From: Micrasema longulum
Lineage: Eukaryota; Arthropoda; Insecta; Trichoptera; Brachycentridae
Direction of reading: 5' to 3'
DNA length: 64,000 nucleotides
Assembly (NCBI GenBank): GCA_022494885.1
Contig: JAGVSM010004585.1
Coordinates: 1-64,000, forward strand
In this document: in pieces, positions 9,394 to 19,964 of the stretch
Layout of the letters: every line of letters begins with the position of its first letter
Numbering within the stretch: position 1 is the first letter of the stretch
Notes under the pieces: generated by a model
What the model was told of the DNA's origin: nothing
Databases searched by the model: none
Seen by the model: the letters and a program-made list of their open reading frames with translations, nothing else
Program-made: the position numbers and the translations under genes

Positions 9394-10429
9394 GGGGAAA
9401 GCGGGCTAGTTGTAACGGGGGCAAGTTGTTACATTGTAAATAACCCCACTACTAGGTTCTGTGACGTACGTGTCACACATTATGTCGAGGTATTGTGTCC
9501 GCAATGCTCGACGAAACGACACTCTTGCCGGTCGTGCGTAATTAAAAAAAAAAAACGATTTAAGTGTATTTAGTATCTAAAAGTAATTTTCGTAGATTGG
9601 TTTTGAAGATTAATTGTTCACTAACTTTGAGAAGTTAGTTGATTCAAAGTAAATTCGTAAAACTCCACATGTCTCTGCTTACATTTAGATAATATATCGA
9701 AATAATAACACTTTCCGTGTTAATGCTATAACAATTTGTTTTTATTTCGGGTCAGAGGGGCTAGTAGTTACAACAATGGGGGGCAAGTTGTTACTGTAAC
9801 AACTAGCTCCACAACGTTTCCCTTTTACTTCAGGTTGCATATTTATATAAAATTACTAAACCGTTCATTGTTATTGTTCGAGATTTTTTATTATAATGAT
9901 ATAGACATATGAGAAAAAAAACGTGAAATTTCCGAAGAAACCTACAAAAGAGCAGCTAAAGAAGTAACAGAAAAAAAATATTCAAAGAGCTGCCGAAGCA
10001 TATAAAGTCAATTTGATGACATTACAAACGTCAAGAGAATGGTCCAACCACATCTAACATAGTAAGTTACAACAAACCTCGGAAAATATAATCTGTTGAT
10101 CAGGAAAAGGAGCTTACAGCATACATAAGCTTATGCTTTTTTATCATTACATGTTATTATTTATATTTTCTACGTATTATTGTTAACAATTACATACATG
10201 TTTGATTTTTGTTTTAGTTCGTAACAACATGCCCCCCCACCTACAGTTTTAATATATTTTTTTAAATGCTATAATTATTTTTGTGGACTTTGTATGAACA
10301 CATGTAAATTGTTTTATTATATTTTAATATATGTACATTAAGATATAGTCAATATGATGTGTCTCAAAATAAACAGTTGTCAAATATTCAACTTTTTATT
10401 TTTTTGTAACAACTAGCCCCCCCTTCCCC
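9394..10429 (+). mobile_element. Pogo/Tigger-like DNA transposon, decayed, with intact ends
   Basis: The termini are inverted repeats: left GGGGAAAGCGGGCTAGTTGT, right (reverse complement) GGGGAAGGGGGGGCTAGTTG. They are flanked by TA on both sides (9392-9393 and 10430-10431), the Tc1/mariner/pogo target. Inside, frame-shifted pieces at 9915-10130 read EISEETYKRAAKEVTEK, RAAEAYKVNLMTLQ and GPTTSNIVSYNKPRKI, then SVDQEKELTAYI. This is the layout of the pogo-type psq/CENP-B helix-turn-helix N-terminus. No DDE catalytic domain is present, so the 1036-bp copy is non-autonomous. Further GTTGTTACTGTAACAACTAG words repeat near 9790, just inside. Confidence 0.7.
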
Positions 10430-12290
10430 TAAATTCACATCTGATTCCGAGTTTAAAGTTAACTTAAAAAAATATTTTGAACTCTTTAAAGAGTATATTG
10501 GTGAGCACTGTAATACGGAGTCCATAAAAGTGAGTTGTATTCCAACTAGCTTCTAACTATTGTTTTGTTAAATTTTTTTAAAAGAGCATTTTAGCGTTTG
10601 TAGTCGTGTGGGGAAATGTGTACCGTACCGCAGTCGGCTGGTTTGTGTTACACACAACACAACAAAACTACATCAACCCAGATGATGGGCGCTGTAACGC
10701 TATCCAAAACGTCGGCAAGAAGGAGTTTTAATACACGGCACAATTTATTTTTTTATTTTATTTTATTTATTTATTTTATTTATTGGGGATATCAACAGTA
10801 ATACATGTAATACAAATATAACAATAACTCAAAAGTTTTTCTGACCACAAGAATATTAGAAGTTTGTTTCGAAAAACCAAGTCATAGAGTTCTATTTAAA
10901 TTCAAGGTGTCAGGATATCCGATTATAACTTTTATGGACGTGCATCTCCATTCTGTCAAATACTCAAATATCTTGATTAATTTGACGCTGATGATTGATC
11001 ATTAACTGAAAGACGCTGGAGAAAAGAAAGGAGGTTAAGATGAACTTATTTTACGCTTTATGTCCAGTGTGGACAGGCAGTAGAATTTTGATTGATTTGT
11101 TTGAAAACAATCTATCATTTTGACCACGGCCAATTACATTATGGTTAAGTGATACAAAATATCTCAAATTTTAGAAAATTGATTTGGAAAGTATCATTAT
11201 AAAAAGCGAAGGAAATCAAAAATAACATTATTTTGGCAAGCATAACGTAAAATATTGATCTTTAAATTTGGATGTTTGATTAAGGGCGCAATGGGCAACC
11301 AGAGTAACACATTTTAAAAGTCTTTCAAGGATGATAAATAAATCAAAATGTTTCATCAATATAAAGAAGATAATACATATACAGCTAATAATATATATAT
11401 ATTTATAAATATAAATAAATAAAAATATATATATATATGTGCTATCAATTACTAAATTATTATTTATTTTCATTAATTTAAATATAGTGAACTGAGTAAA
11501 TAATTATGTACACTCAATCACAAACTGAATCTTTAAAAATGAAATTTTAAATAAACATTCAACCCGATGGATGTCAAGTCGCATGAGATATTTTTTATAA
11601 ATCTACCTACGAATAACGTGTTTTAGTGCATCGTATAAATTACCGAACTTACGCTTGGCTAGCCTACTTCCTCTCATTTACGTACTGTTTATTTAATAAC
11701 TAAAATACTTTTTTAAATAACATTTATTTGTTAAAATATAAGAATGAACGATTTAAAATAACATGTTATAATGAAGCAGGAGCGAATCGTCGAAATAGGC
11801 GATTATGCACAGCTTATTTATTATATTTGGCTTTCAATAACAATGTTTTACAGTAAATATGTTTATGCGAACATAAATAAAATAAATGTGTTTTATTATG
11901 AATTATCAGAACCGTTTTTATTTTTCTACAAAAAAATACGAAGTCAGTAAAATAACGTTTTTTAGAAAGAGAATTTTGCAAATGAAATTTATGAACAAAA
12001 TTATTAATTATTAGGGTTTTTATAAACACTTAAAGACTCTTTGATTTTTTTTTTAACATGTACAGAATGTTAAATTTGTTATTCCTTCCAAGTGAAATTT
12101 ATTATTATTTACGAGAAATGTCAAATATTCATATTGTTCGTATAAAGGTTTACTTATAATACAATTTATTTGACGTTAAGAAGTTCCTTTATAATTAAAC
12201 TTGCAAAACCTCATATTAATAATTGAAACCAAGTATAGTAATAACTATTCCTTAAAATCATTAATAACGTCAGCCTTCACTAATTATTAA
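10430..12290. other. A+T-rich stretch, simple repeats only
   Basis: An (ATTTT/ATTTATTT)n run lies at 10748-10785. The minus-strand reading CCCCAATAAATAAAATAAAT resembles a LINE 3' tail. An (AT)n-rich block sits at 11388-11440. The short open frames here are low-complexity and have no coding signal. Confidence 0.5.
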
Positions 12291-12336
12291 AATAAATGAA
12301 GCAGAACGTGTTTGGATTTGCCGATTTATATGGTAA

Positions 12337-12516
12337 GTAAGAAGCTCATGTCTGTTTTTAGATCCGTTCTTACGGAACGAATTAATGACAAAACTTCATC
12401 TCACGGAAGGAGCTTGTAACATTAATAACTTGAGAAGGTATGACCCCGCATTACGAACTCTGAAAATATCCCTTTATCTTAGACCTAAGTGCTCCAGATA
12501 CGTTCTGGGTACTTAG
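12337..12516 (+). CDS. Candidate exon or short ORF, product not recognised
   Basis: One frame is open for 59 codons, with LFLDPFLRNELMTKLHL, TEGACNINNLRRYDPALR, TLKISLYLRPKCSRYVLG and a stop at 12514. A strong acceptor-like CATGTCTGTTTTTAG ends at 12361 and a donor-like GAGAAG|GTATGA lies at 12437/12438, so the exon could be just 12362-12437 (76 bp, open throughout). Immediately upstream, ATGAAGCAGAACGTGTTTGG (from 12294) leads in a matching phase to a consensus donor ATG|GTAAGTAAG at 12332. The intervening 29 bases are too short for a normal insect intron. The island is richer in G+C than its flanks. No domain is recognised. Confidence 0.35.
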   Translation, partial: VRSSCLFLDPFLRNELMTKLHLTEGACNINNLRRYDPALRTLKISLYLRPKCSRYVLGT

Positions 12517-13164
12517 AAAACATGACGCGTGTTCCGTAACGCGAAGCAGGCGAAAAAGATTAATTTGCATCACCTGGCTCACGTGTGTACCTTATACGCC
12601 AGTCAAATCTAAGTCATCGGGACGTAATCTTCATCGAGCATTCGTCAAGCTTAACTTGAATACCGATTCAGGAAGGAAGAAGAACCGGTAAGGAAGGAAG
12701 TATGCTGGCACGAATGCAAAGGCAAAAACTAATATACCAATAATCTATTGGATATATACTAAACATTATACATTGACGTATTACAACAGAGATGAAAAAC
12801 ATTTTGATGAAGAAAATATAATGATGAATATTATACAGCAGTAGTTTTCAACATTGAAAATAAAGAATTTTTACGCTTCTCTTAATATGATTCTTTTAAT
12901 CGATACCTACAATAATATAAACACGTTTTCACTACTAAAAACTTTATTGCGAAAACAGTACTAGTGAAATTTAAAAATGGGATAAAGGTTTTCATTCAAA
13001 CGTGAGGTCGTTCTGTACATTACCAAAAGGGAACGTTTACAAAAGCGCCATTTCAAAATTCTTCTTCTTCTTCGGATAGATAACAAAAATTTTTTTGGCG
13101 CCTCCTCTGGCCATAATAATAGTCCAAATAGTCCGCGCTTTCCCCACGAAGCGCACCTCCCAGG

Positions 13165-13270
13165 TTGGAAGCCGCTGGTGTAAAGTGGCCATTTTGACTA
13201 GTCAATGATATATCATAGTGTCTGTAAATGCCTTGACTTCCGTATTTCCTACTCTAAAATGCTTTCCATA
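13165..13270 (-). repeat. TIR element family C, right-end fragment
   Basis: GTAAAGTGGCCATTTTGACT, AGTCAATGATATATCATAG and TGTAAATGCCTTGACTTCCG, then TATTTCCTACTCTAAAATG, is the right terminus of family C (compare 45130-45225). It is followed by the family's internal word CTTTGTCTACAAATATTTGG near 13322. Confidence 0.5.
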
Positions 13271-13440
13271 TCTATTGCGATATGTTAATCTTAATAATTA
13301 CCGAGGTGGTGAAATTCAGTCTTTGTCTACAAATATTTGGACAAACTTGAAGCAATGTTGTAGCAAGAAAGTCACAAATTAACAATGTACAACAGACAAT
13401 TGACGTTGGGTCACACCACATAGACAATGTCAACTCCTTT

Positions 13441-13890
13441 AAATATCTAGGTACTGAAATGACTAATGATAACAATTATAGTAACGAGATTAGAGCACGG
13501 CTATCGGCAGCAATCAGATGTTATTATGGCTTTAACATCTGGAATCCAAATTGCTCACTAAAAAAACTTAGACTATTATTTACAACACTCTCTTCAGACC
13601 GGTCATTGCATATGATGCCGAATCCTGGGTTACGACCAAAAGAGATGAAAATATGGTATTTGTATTTGAAAGAACGATATTAAGGAAGATATTTGGTGCT
13701 GTTAACCAAAACGGAGTGTGAAAGAGACGGTTTAATTATAAATAAGAGGAACGGCGAATGGAGAATATGGCAAACCCAACATTGCCCAATTCATAAAAAT
13801 AAGAAGATTACGATGGTTGGACCATGTGCACAAAGACGTGTTGGTATTGCCAAAAGTGCTTAGAGTCCCGAAGTTTGAGAGAATCACAGT
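13441..13890 (+). pseudogene. Non-LTR retrotransposon RT C-terminal remnant (copy L7)
   Basis: DNVNSFKYLGTEMTNDNN, then YSNEIRARLSAAIRCYYGFN is the post-palm segment of RTE-type reverse transcriptases. After one or more frame changes VIAYDAESWVTTKRDEN and FERTILRKIFGAVNQNGV follow (about 13600-13720), then GEWRIWQTQ. Multiple frameshifts leave it non-functional. It is flanked by the family C fragment upstream and a GC-rich island downstream. Confidence 0.65.
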
Positions 13891-13929
13891 TATAATGGCT
13901 ATAACCGTTAACACCAAAATGCAACCCAA

Positions 13930-14100
13930 ATCTAAAAAAATGTTTTTTTTTGTTGTTTTTTTAAAACTTGTTTGACTTCCCCGTAAACCGTGTGGTAATC
14001 GCGCGCGGTGGCCGCGAGCGGCACATAGTCCGCGCCGCAAACGAAAACGCTCGCCACGGTGGCCACGCACTTTAATACACAAATTTCATATGCCCAACGA
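13930..14100 (-). other. Very GC- and CpG-rich island with an open minus-strand frame
   Basis: Between about 13980 and 14070 there are roughly 17 CpG dinucleotides in 90 bases, in sharp contrast to the A+T-rich surroundings. The minus strand reads AYEICVLKCVATVASVFVC, GADYVPLAATARDYHTVYG, then EVKQVLKK before running into an A-rich stretch and a stop. G or C dominates third codon positions. It may be an exon of a host gene, a horizontally acquired or assembly-derived fragment, or a chance frame. The protein is not recognised, and no consensus donor follows the good part of the frame. Confidence 0.35.
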
Positions 14101-14200
14101 CCGGCTTTCTCACTTTTAGAAGATTTCGTGAAATCGGTGACTGTTATTTAAAATTTGTGGATTTAAATATCAATAGTATTTTATTTCTATAACACCTTTA
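14100..14200 (+). repeat. Penelope-like family A, degenerate copy A4
   Basis: It shows AGAAGATTTCGTGAAATCGG, TGACTGTTAT, TTTGTGGATTTAAATATCA and ATTTTATTTCTATAA. The helix II and GAAACC region has lost about ten bases relative to A1 and A3. Confidence 0.4.
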
Positions 14201-15040
14201 AGAAATTACAGAGGTAACCTGTTAGAATAAATAAGTCGAAAAAACAGTTTTAAAAACTCTTTTTGCTCTGACTAGACATCCCTTAAAATAAAGATTTTAG
14301 GTTATGTTCCACAGTTAAGGGTCATTGCATAAAATCCCTATTCTGTATTGGTAGAATCCAATATCCAGCATACATATTTAAGGCGAAATAAGCCAGGTAA
14401 AGCTACGCCATACGTGGGTTTTCAGATTTAAGTTTCACTTGAAATGACATCGAAATACTAAATTCAATTGTATTATTGGCATGTCCACTATCTGCAATAA
14501 ACCTTTGACTTTATTTCTCCAATATTCAATGATTTTTTAAAATTTATATCACTGTCAATAAATTTTTAAAAACACGTTTTTCATATCAGCATCCAATGTG
14601 ATAGATATTCAATTGCTATTTGTTTATAATATTTTATAGTATTTTGATAAATAAGTCATAAGAATATATGATTTACTTTTTTGATATGCATACAAATTCA
14701 CAAAATATTTTTTTACAAATTAAAAATTTGAAGAAAGATATATATATATAGAAATAAAAGCAAGTTCGCATTTATCAGAAAAACGAAGATCACCACAAAA
14801 TTTAATTTAATATTTTAAGGTTGGGTGTGATAGAAATTTGGGTATATAAAACAGTGTTTATAAAATAAAAATTTTTATGCTTATATTTGAACTTAATCCA
14901 TAGTAAGTAATCAAAATGGTTTTGATTTGTTTTTAAGACGACAACAAAATTAAAAATTTCCATGTACTCCAAGCGTAGGACTCCGAAAATAAATGAATTA
15001 CAACTTTTGACAGGAAACTAAACAAAATAAAATCTTTAAC
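14200..15040. other. A+T-rich stretch, no gene seen
   Basis: No open frame or recognised repeat was found apart from a short (AT)n tract near 14738-14750. It may be intron 1 of the minus-strand gene whose candidate first exon ends at 15045. Confidence 0.4.
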
Positions 15041-15044
15041 ATAC

Positions 15045-15179
15045 CTCGTAACCGCTGACGCATTGTTGTTCTGCCTGCGAAGGATTTCTGAAGAGTTTCA
15101 GTTCCTGAAAGGACCCCTGCACAAAAACCAAAACACAATAGTACCACAGAACTTTCTCGAAGTAACGAAGTACTTCCAT
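15045..15179 (-). CDS. Candidate first coding exon of a secreted or membrane protein
   Basis: On the minus strand an ATG at 15179-15177 sits in a favourable AAAGATGG context and opens exactly 45 codons: MEVLRYFEKVLWYYCVLVFV, QGSFQELKLFRN, PSQAEQQCVSGYE. It ends at a consensus donor GAG|GTATGT (15045/15044), phase 0. Residues 10-22 are hydrophobic (VLWYYCVLVFVQG) after a charged start, as in a signal peptide with possible cleavage near QG-SF. The island is richer in G+C than its flanks. No downstream exon is recognised within the window, and I cannot name the gene. An overlapping 77-codon frame in another phase ignores the donor and looks less natural. Confidence 0.45.
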
Positions 15180-15594
15180 CTTTAGTGAAACATTGCGCTG
15201 CCCGGATGACCACTCTCAACTTGGTACTCACTTCATTTGTGTTCTTTGCCCAAACTTCCGAGTGGCAGACTTTTCGTGGCGAAGATCCAGAATAGATTTT
15301 TCAAACACATACACATTTATATCGAGAATTGGAAACGCGTCGAAGAAACATCTTTACGTAGTATCAGTATTATAATACTACATTACATTATTTTGATAGT
15401 CTTTCTGAACAGAATTGCTTCCGATATTGACCAGCATAGTCCATGTTAGCAAGGATGCATTTTTAAGACAGATTATTTTGATTTGAAATGAAAATATGCC
15501 ATCTCCCTGATATGGAATTGAAAAACACTAAACATATGTGTGTAATGTTTAAAATTGTATGTTTTTGATTTTTTTTTATTTGAAATTTATTTTT

Positions 15595-15975
15595 AAAGTT
15601 TATATTTGAAGCACTAACTTAATGATTATTCATTATAATAAAACAAATAAAACAACTCTGTTTTTATAATTTTTTTTCCACCGACCGGTTTCAAAGCAAA
15701 CAAGCTTCTTCGTCAAGGTTTTTCGTAACTAATGAATTAATTCCTATTTTATTTTTATCATGTTCACTAAATACTACACGTCTACCCAATAAATTAAGTG
15801 GTTTTTTCCTTACACGGGTGGTAATTTGATATCAATATTTTCTTTGTTAGACGGGAGAGGACTAATAGAAATATTGTTTATTTGGTTATTAATTATTGTT
15901 TTCTTATTATGAATCGCTTTTTCAATTTCCAAGATTTCTAAGTTGTCTAATTTTAATATTTTATTCAGAAAAATT
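15595..15975 (-). mobile_element. Penelope-like element 3' end, family B, copy B1
   Basis: The minus strand from 15975 reads KILKLDNLEILEIEKAIHNK, then KTIINNQINNISISPLPS, NIDIKLPPV and a stop near 15826. This resembles the end of the C-terminal GIY-YIG region of Penelope-like elements (LExLEIxK...IINxQ). About 110 bases after the stop comes a hammerhead-like motif (listed separately), then a 3' end TTTGTTTTATTATAATG and TTAGTGCTTCAAATATAAAC. The same order is seen in B2 at 19.5-19.9 kb and, for the last part, in B3 at 45.3 kb. The endonuclease catalytic residues and the RT are absent, so the copy is 5'-truncated. Confidence 0.6.
15678..15720 (-). ncRNA. Hammerhead-ribozyme-like motif in Penelope-like repeat B1
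   Basis: On the minus strand: helix I ACC (15719-15717), core TTGACGA (one change from CUGANGA), a helix II hairpin with AAGC pairing to GCTT, then GAAACCGGTC, then GGT (15682-15680) closing helix I. The order of parts is that of a minimal type I hammerhead whose helix III is the palindrome ACCGGT and would form between two copies. Activity is unproven and the C3-to-U change argues for caution. Confidence 0.5.
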
Positions 15976-17364
15976 ATTATTATCTAAGCATCTCAAGTGT
16001 TCTTTTGCTCTGATATTAAAGTTTTTATTAGTTTTTTTAAATGTAGATTGAATCGCAATCATTACAATTTAATAAGTATATCCCAGACTTTTTATATTTA
16101 TGGACTTTGTATTTAGAAAAATAGTGATTAAAAACAAAATGGTTTTATTTATTTTGTTTTATTGAAATTTATTTATTTACTGTTACGGATTATAAATTAT
16201 TAATGTCAACAAATGACTTTTCTTTTGTTTGGTCTATCAGAAATATATATTTTATTCAATCCCATTGAGGAGGCAGATACTTTTTTTGCCAAATGTCAAT
16301 TTACATTATAGTTCTTAGATAAAATGATTATAATAATGTTTATTTGAAAGGGTTTACAATCTATTACATTTTTTAATATTTAAACGCATTTCTTGAATTA
16401 TGTAAAAGTATTTCAATGAAATAGATATTCAAAATTACATACTTCCTGTATTGAAGTAAATAATCTACCTACACGTAATTCTTCTTAATTTTATTTTCTT
16501 ACTGCTTTTGAATTGACAGCAGTCCATTTTCTGTAACTCATTACTTTTATTTCTTTTAAGTTACTTAAAGTATTAACTTGGTATTATAATGTTATTTTAA
16601 CGTCTTATGTTTCGTTTTTAATTCGTTAATTTGTTTTCAAAAATATAATAAATAAGATGTTCAATGTTATCATTTCCATAAAAATTATGTTACTCACATT
16701 TCTTAGAAAAAAATATTGCTTCATTTGATATTATGCTCTTTGAGTCTGATACTTTAATATGACTGTTATTGTTACATTATAACGTACATAAGAACCTTTG
16801 AAGTGTTTTATTTTATTTTTCATTTTGTATAGCACAATTCGTTACGTTTTTGTATGAATAAAGCACAACCTTACGAAGTGATATCAAACAGTTGATTAAA
16901 AAATATTATTTTCCATTTCAGGTTTCAGAATAAACATTAGGTATTTTAAACATTGTATGCCAGCTCAATTGGAAAAAAAGACAATACAAATTGAAAGTTG
17001 TTATAAAATACTAAAAATAATAAACTAGTTATAGTGAAAGAGTGATTAGAGATAGAAGTAAAGAGTGTAATATGTAGATAGAAGTTACTAAATAGACAAA
17101 TGAATATCGCACAGAGACGAAAACACTATTAGATATTTTGGAAGACTAGACATTTACAAATTGTATGATATTTGAATGAGTTAATTTAATGGCATATTGT
17201 TGCACTATGTTGCATTCTGCTTATGTGTTTATATTTTTTTAATCTCTACAGTAAAAGATTCAGTATTTGCTGACTTTTTTAATATTTTGACATTCTCAAA
17301 ATATTGTTCGGACAAAACAAACAATTACTTATGTTCAACATAACATAGTAAAGATAGATAATAT
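15976..17364. other. A+T-rich stretch, no feature seen
   Basis: I find neither coding frames nor repeat families matching others in the window. A possible acceptor (CCATTTCAG, ending at 16921) has no exon behind it. Confidence 0.4.
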
Positions 17365-17710
17365 TTTAAAAAGGGGGAATATGGAAGTAAAGGTATTCAC
17401 AGGACTTGTGACCGGTAATTGATTGGTTTGTTCAAGTGGCCACTTTAAGCAATTTGTAATATTCACCATTCTGTCTACGTTTTAAAATCCGTATTTGTTT
17501 AAATCTTCCATTGGTTGATTTCTGTTTAGTTAAGGAGCTAAAACCTAAATTGCTGTGGGTGAGATCTATTTGACTGAATTTTTTCACCTACTTGGTAATG
17601 CCTGAAAATTTTTTTATACTTCTTTTACAAGTTGCTTTAATCAATAGGCCATAAGCCTTGTAAATGCTCAACGTTCGATATCTCGTTCACAAAAAATGTC
17701 TCCGTCTCTC
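17365..17710 (+). mobile_element. Family C TIR element, near full-length copy
   Basis: The left end is GGGGGAATATGGAAGTAAAG, then TCACAGGACTTGTGACCGG, GATTGGTTTGTTCAAGTGGC and CACTTTAAGC. The right end (inverted) is TTGCTTTAATCAATAGGCCA, TAAGCCTTGTAAATGCTCAA. Internally GAGCTAAAACCTAAATTG and CCTACTTGGTAATGCC are shared with the copy at 60.0-60.5 kb. It is non-coding, so it would be a MITE-type element moved by a transposase encoded elsewhere. Confidence 0.55.
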
Positions 17711-18552
17711 TTTTGATATGTTGCTCTTAATAACTGATAATTTAATAATAATTACAATATAAACGGTTTCATAATTTTACGATATATAAAATCTAATGGC
17801 AAATTTCTTATTTATTTCTCTCCTTTTCTATCCCTTACCTAACTTTTTAAGTTCAAGTACATTAATATACTAATTTACACACACATACTATATGTGTATA
17901 TGATGTATTATATAATTCTCTTTTTTAAGTACTAAATGTTTGATTTTTATCTATGGAATTGTTTAATTGGTCTTGTGATTGTATAATGCAAATCTTTTTT
18001 AATAGGTTTTTTAAAATTATATTTTTTACAACTTTTATGTATTATGCGGGATAATTACCCAATAAGTTATTTTCCCCAGAAGTGAAAGTCAGTCCTTGTT
18101 TACAAACATTCTATCTAACTCAAAATATTGTTAATCGACTGTATATATTTTTTCTACCCAGTACTCACATAATATTTTAGTAAAAATGATTAATATGACA
18201 CACGTACGTCTACAAATAAATTTAATTTAATAATTGTATCGTCAATAATGACTTAAAACAATAAACCAAAAAATAATTATGCTGATATTATTATCAATGT
18301 ACATTTAATTCAAATACTTTTATAAAATAAAAATCAGTTAACAGATACTGCTGGCGCAAAAACGATTTATTAATACGAGAACATAATAATAAATTCTTGG
18401 AGTTACTAAAATCATCTCAATAATATTTGAGAGAAAATATTTGTTATTTGCACGCTTATATTACAAAATCTTTTACCCATAGTAAATACATGACAGTGTT
18501 ATTCAAGTTATTCTCTGCATGTGAGATTAGAATGAAATTTCCTCACATCGAT
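17711..18552. other. A+T-rich stretch, no gene seen
   Basis: It contains only a short family C internal word (GTCCTTGTTTACAAACATTC, 18093-18112) associated with TIR element fragments elsewhere. No other feature is evident. Confidence 0.4.
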
Positions 18553-18716
18553 GGGCCTTACTCATAAACTTCGCACAAAGTTACACCTAAGTATAGTGGT
18601 ATAATTCGGATGGGAATACGATCCTTATTATAGTGGTAGAATTAGGATGGTATTCCCATCCGAATTATACCACTATACTTAGGCGTAACTTTACGCAGAG
18701 TTTGTGAGTAAGACCC
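18553..18716. mobile_element. Fold-back (palindromic) MITE-like element
   Basis: The left arm 18553-18624 (GGGCCTTACTCATAAACTTC, then CACCTAAGTATAGTGGTATA) is the inverse of the right arm 18645-18716, with about 8 mismatches in 72 by eye. The 20-base loop (TTATTATAGTGGTAGAATTA) itself repeats an arm word. No clear target duplication is visible at the borders. It is non-coding and would fold into a long hairpin if transcribed. Confidence 0.7.
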
Positions 18717-19279
18717 GTAACAAGTTTTGTTTTTGAATCCAGCATTGTTAATCATATTACAAGTTTAACGATGGTAATATTATAATGCAGGTGTCTAGTA
18801 TCTAGTATTGACGTATATTTTATAACTTGGTAATCAGTGTTCAATTGAAACAGTGATATTTTTTTATTATATAATAATATATGCAAGAAATGAGTCAACC
18901 AGTGACTCAGAAATGACCCAACAACTGAGTATTCAATAAAATTTATTCTCAATTAAGTGAATATGACTCAAATCCACTATTAATTTTATAGCTTAAAACG
19001 CCTTGAAATTCGCATTTCTAATTGAATTACCTTTGAAATGTCAAATAAAGAACATTTTATTACTCAAAAAATATTGTTAAATTTTACAAGATAAAAAATA
19101 TTTTAATTTATGTCCATCCTGTTTTGTTATCATTTAAATTGGGATAATATTTTAACCTTTTGAGTCATGTAAAACAGTTTTTTTATCGTTGTCAATATAA
19201 AAAAAGGAGATTTTAATATCACTTTAATTGTATTTACGTATTTAATTCACAATTATTTATAATATGCGTGAGATGTCTC

Positions 19280-19350
19280 GCTTAAAAGGTTAAAATCCAC
19301 GAATCATTTATTTGCTACATCTCCGAGACTAGTATTTTTACTATAAAATT
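19280..19350 (-). repeat. Penelope-like family A, degenerate copy A5
   Basis: AAAATCCACGAATCATTTAT, then GCTACATCTCCGAGACTAGT on the plus strand corresponds to the reverse of ACTAGTCTCGGAGATGTAGC and TTCGTGGATTT of the family. The helix II and GAAACC part is missing. Confidence 0.35.
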
Positions 19351-19494
19351 AAATATATTTATGCAAAACCAGTAGTTACACACAGAACAATAGTAGTTTA
19401 AAACGTTCAGTGTGTGACTAACACAATTCATTCCGCCCGGACACGGTAATTTTTTTTTTAGTTTAGAATCGTTGAAACCGGCTACAACTCTCAA

Positions 19495-19885
19495 TGTTAT
19501 TACCCATAATAAAATAAATAAAACAACTTTGTTTTTAACCCCTAATTTTTATTTTTCACCGACCGGTTTCAAAGCAAACAAGCTTCTTTGTCAAAGTTTA
19601 CGTAACTTATAAATTGATTCCTTTTTATTTTATTTCTATCATGTTCACTAAATACTACACGTGGACACAATAAATCAAGTGTTTTTTTTCTCTCTCTTTT
19701 TTCCTCTTACACGGGTGGTAATCTGATATCATTATTTTCGAAGTAAGACAGGAGAGGACTAAAAGAAATATTGTTTATTTGGTTATTAATTATTGTTTTC
19801 TTATTATGAATCGCTTTTTTAATTTCTAAGTTGTCTAATTTTAATATTTTATTTTCAACATGAAGTACTTTTAACCCATTATTAG
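19495..19885 (-). mobile_element. Penelope-like element 3' end, family B, copy B2
   Basis: The minus strand reads GLKVLHVENKILKLDNLE, IKKAIHNKKTIINNQINN, ISFSPLLSYFENNDIRLPPV and a stop near 19707, a slightly longer C-terminal piece than B1 with a deletion inside LEILEIEK. A hammerhead-like motif follows (19558-19600: TTGACAAAGAAGC, TTGTTTGCTTTGAAACCGGT). Its core GACAA is further decayed than in B1. The 3' end matches B1. Confidence 0.6.
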
Positions 19886-19964
19886 GAAAACGTATATTTT
19901 AAACATTCTACAGTATTTTCTTTCTAACATTCTACATATTTTTAACATTCAAGAATACAAAGGC

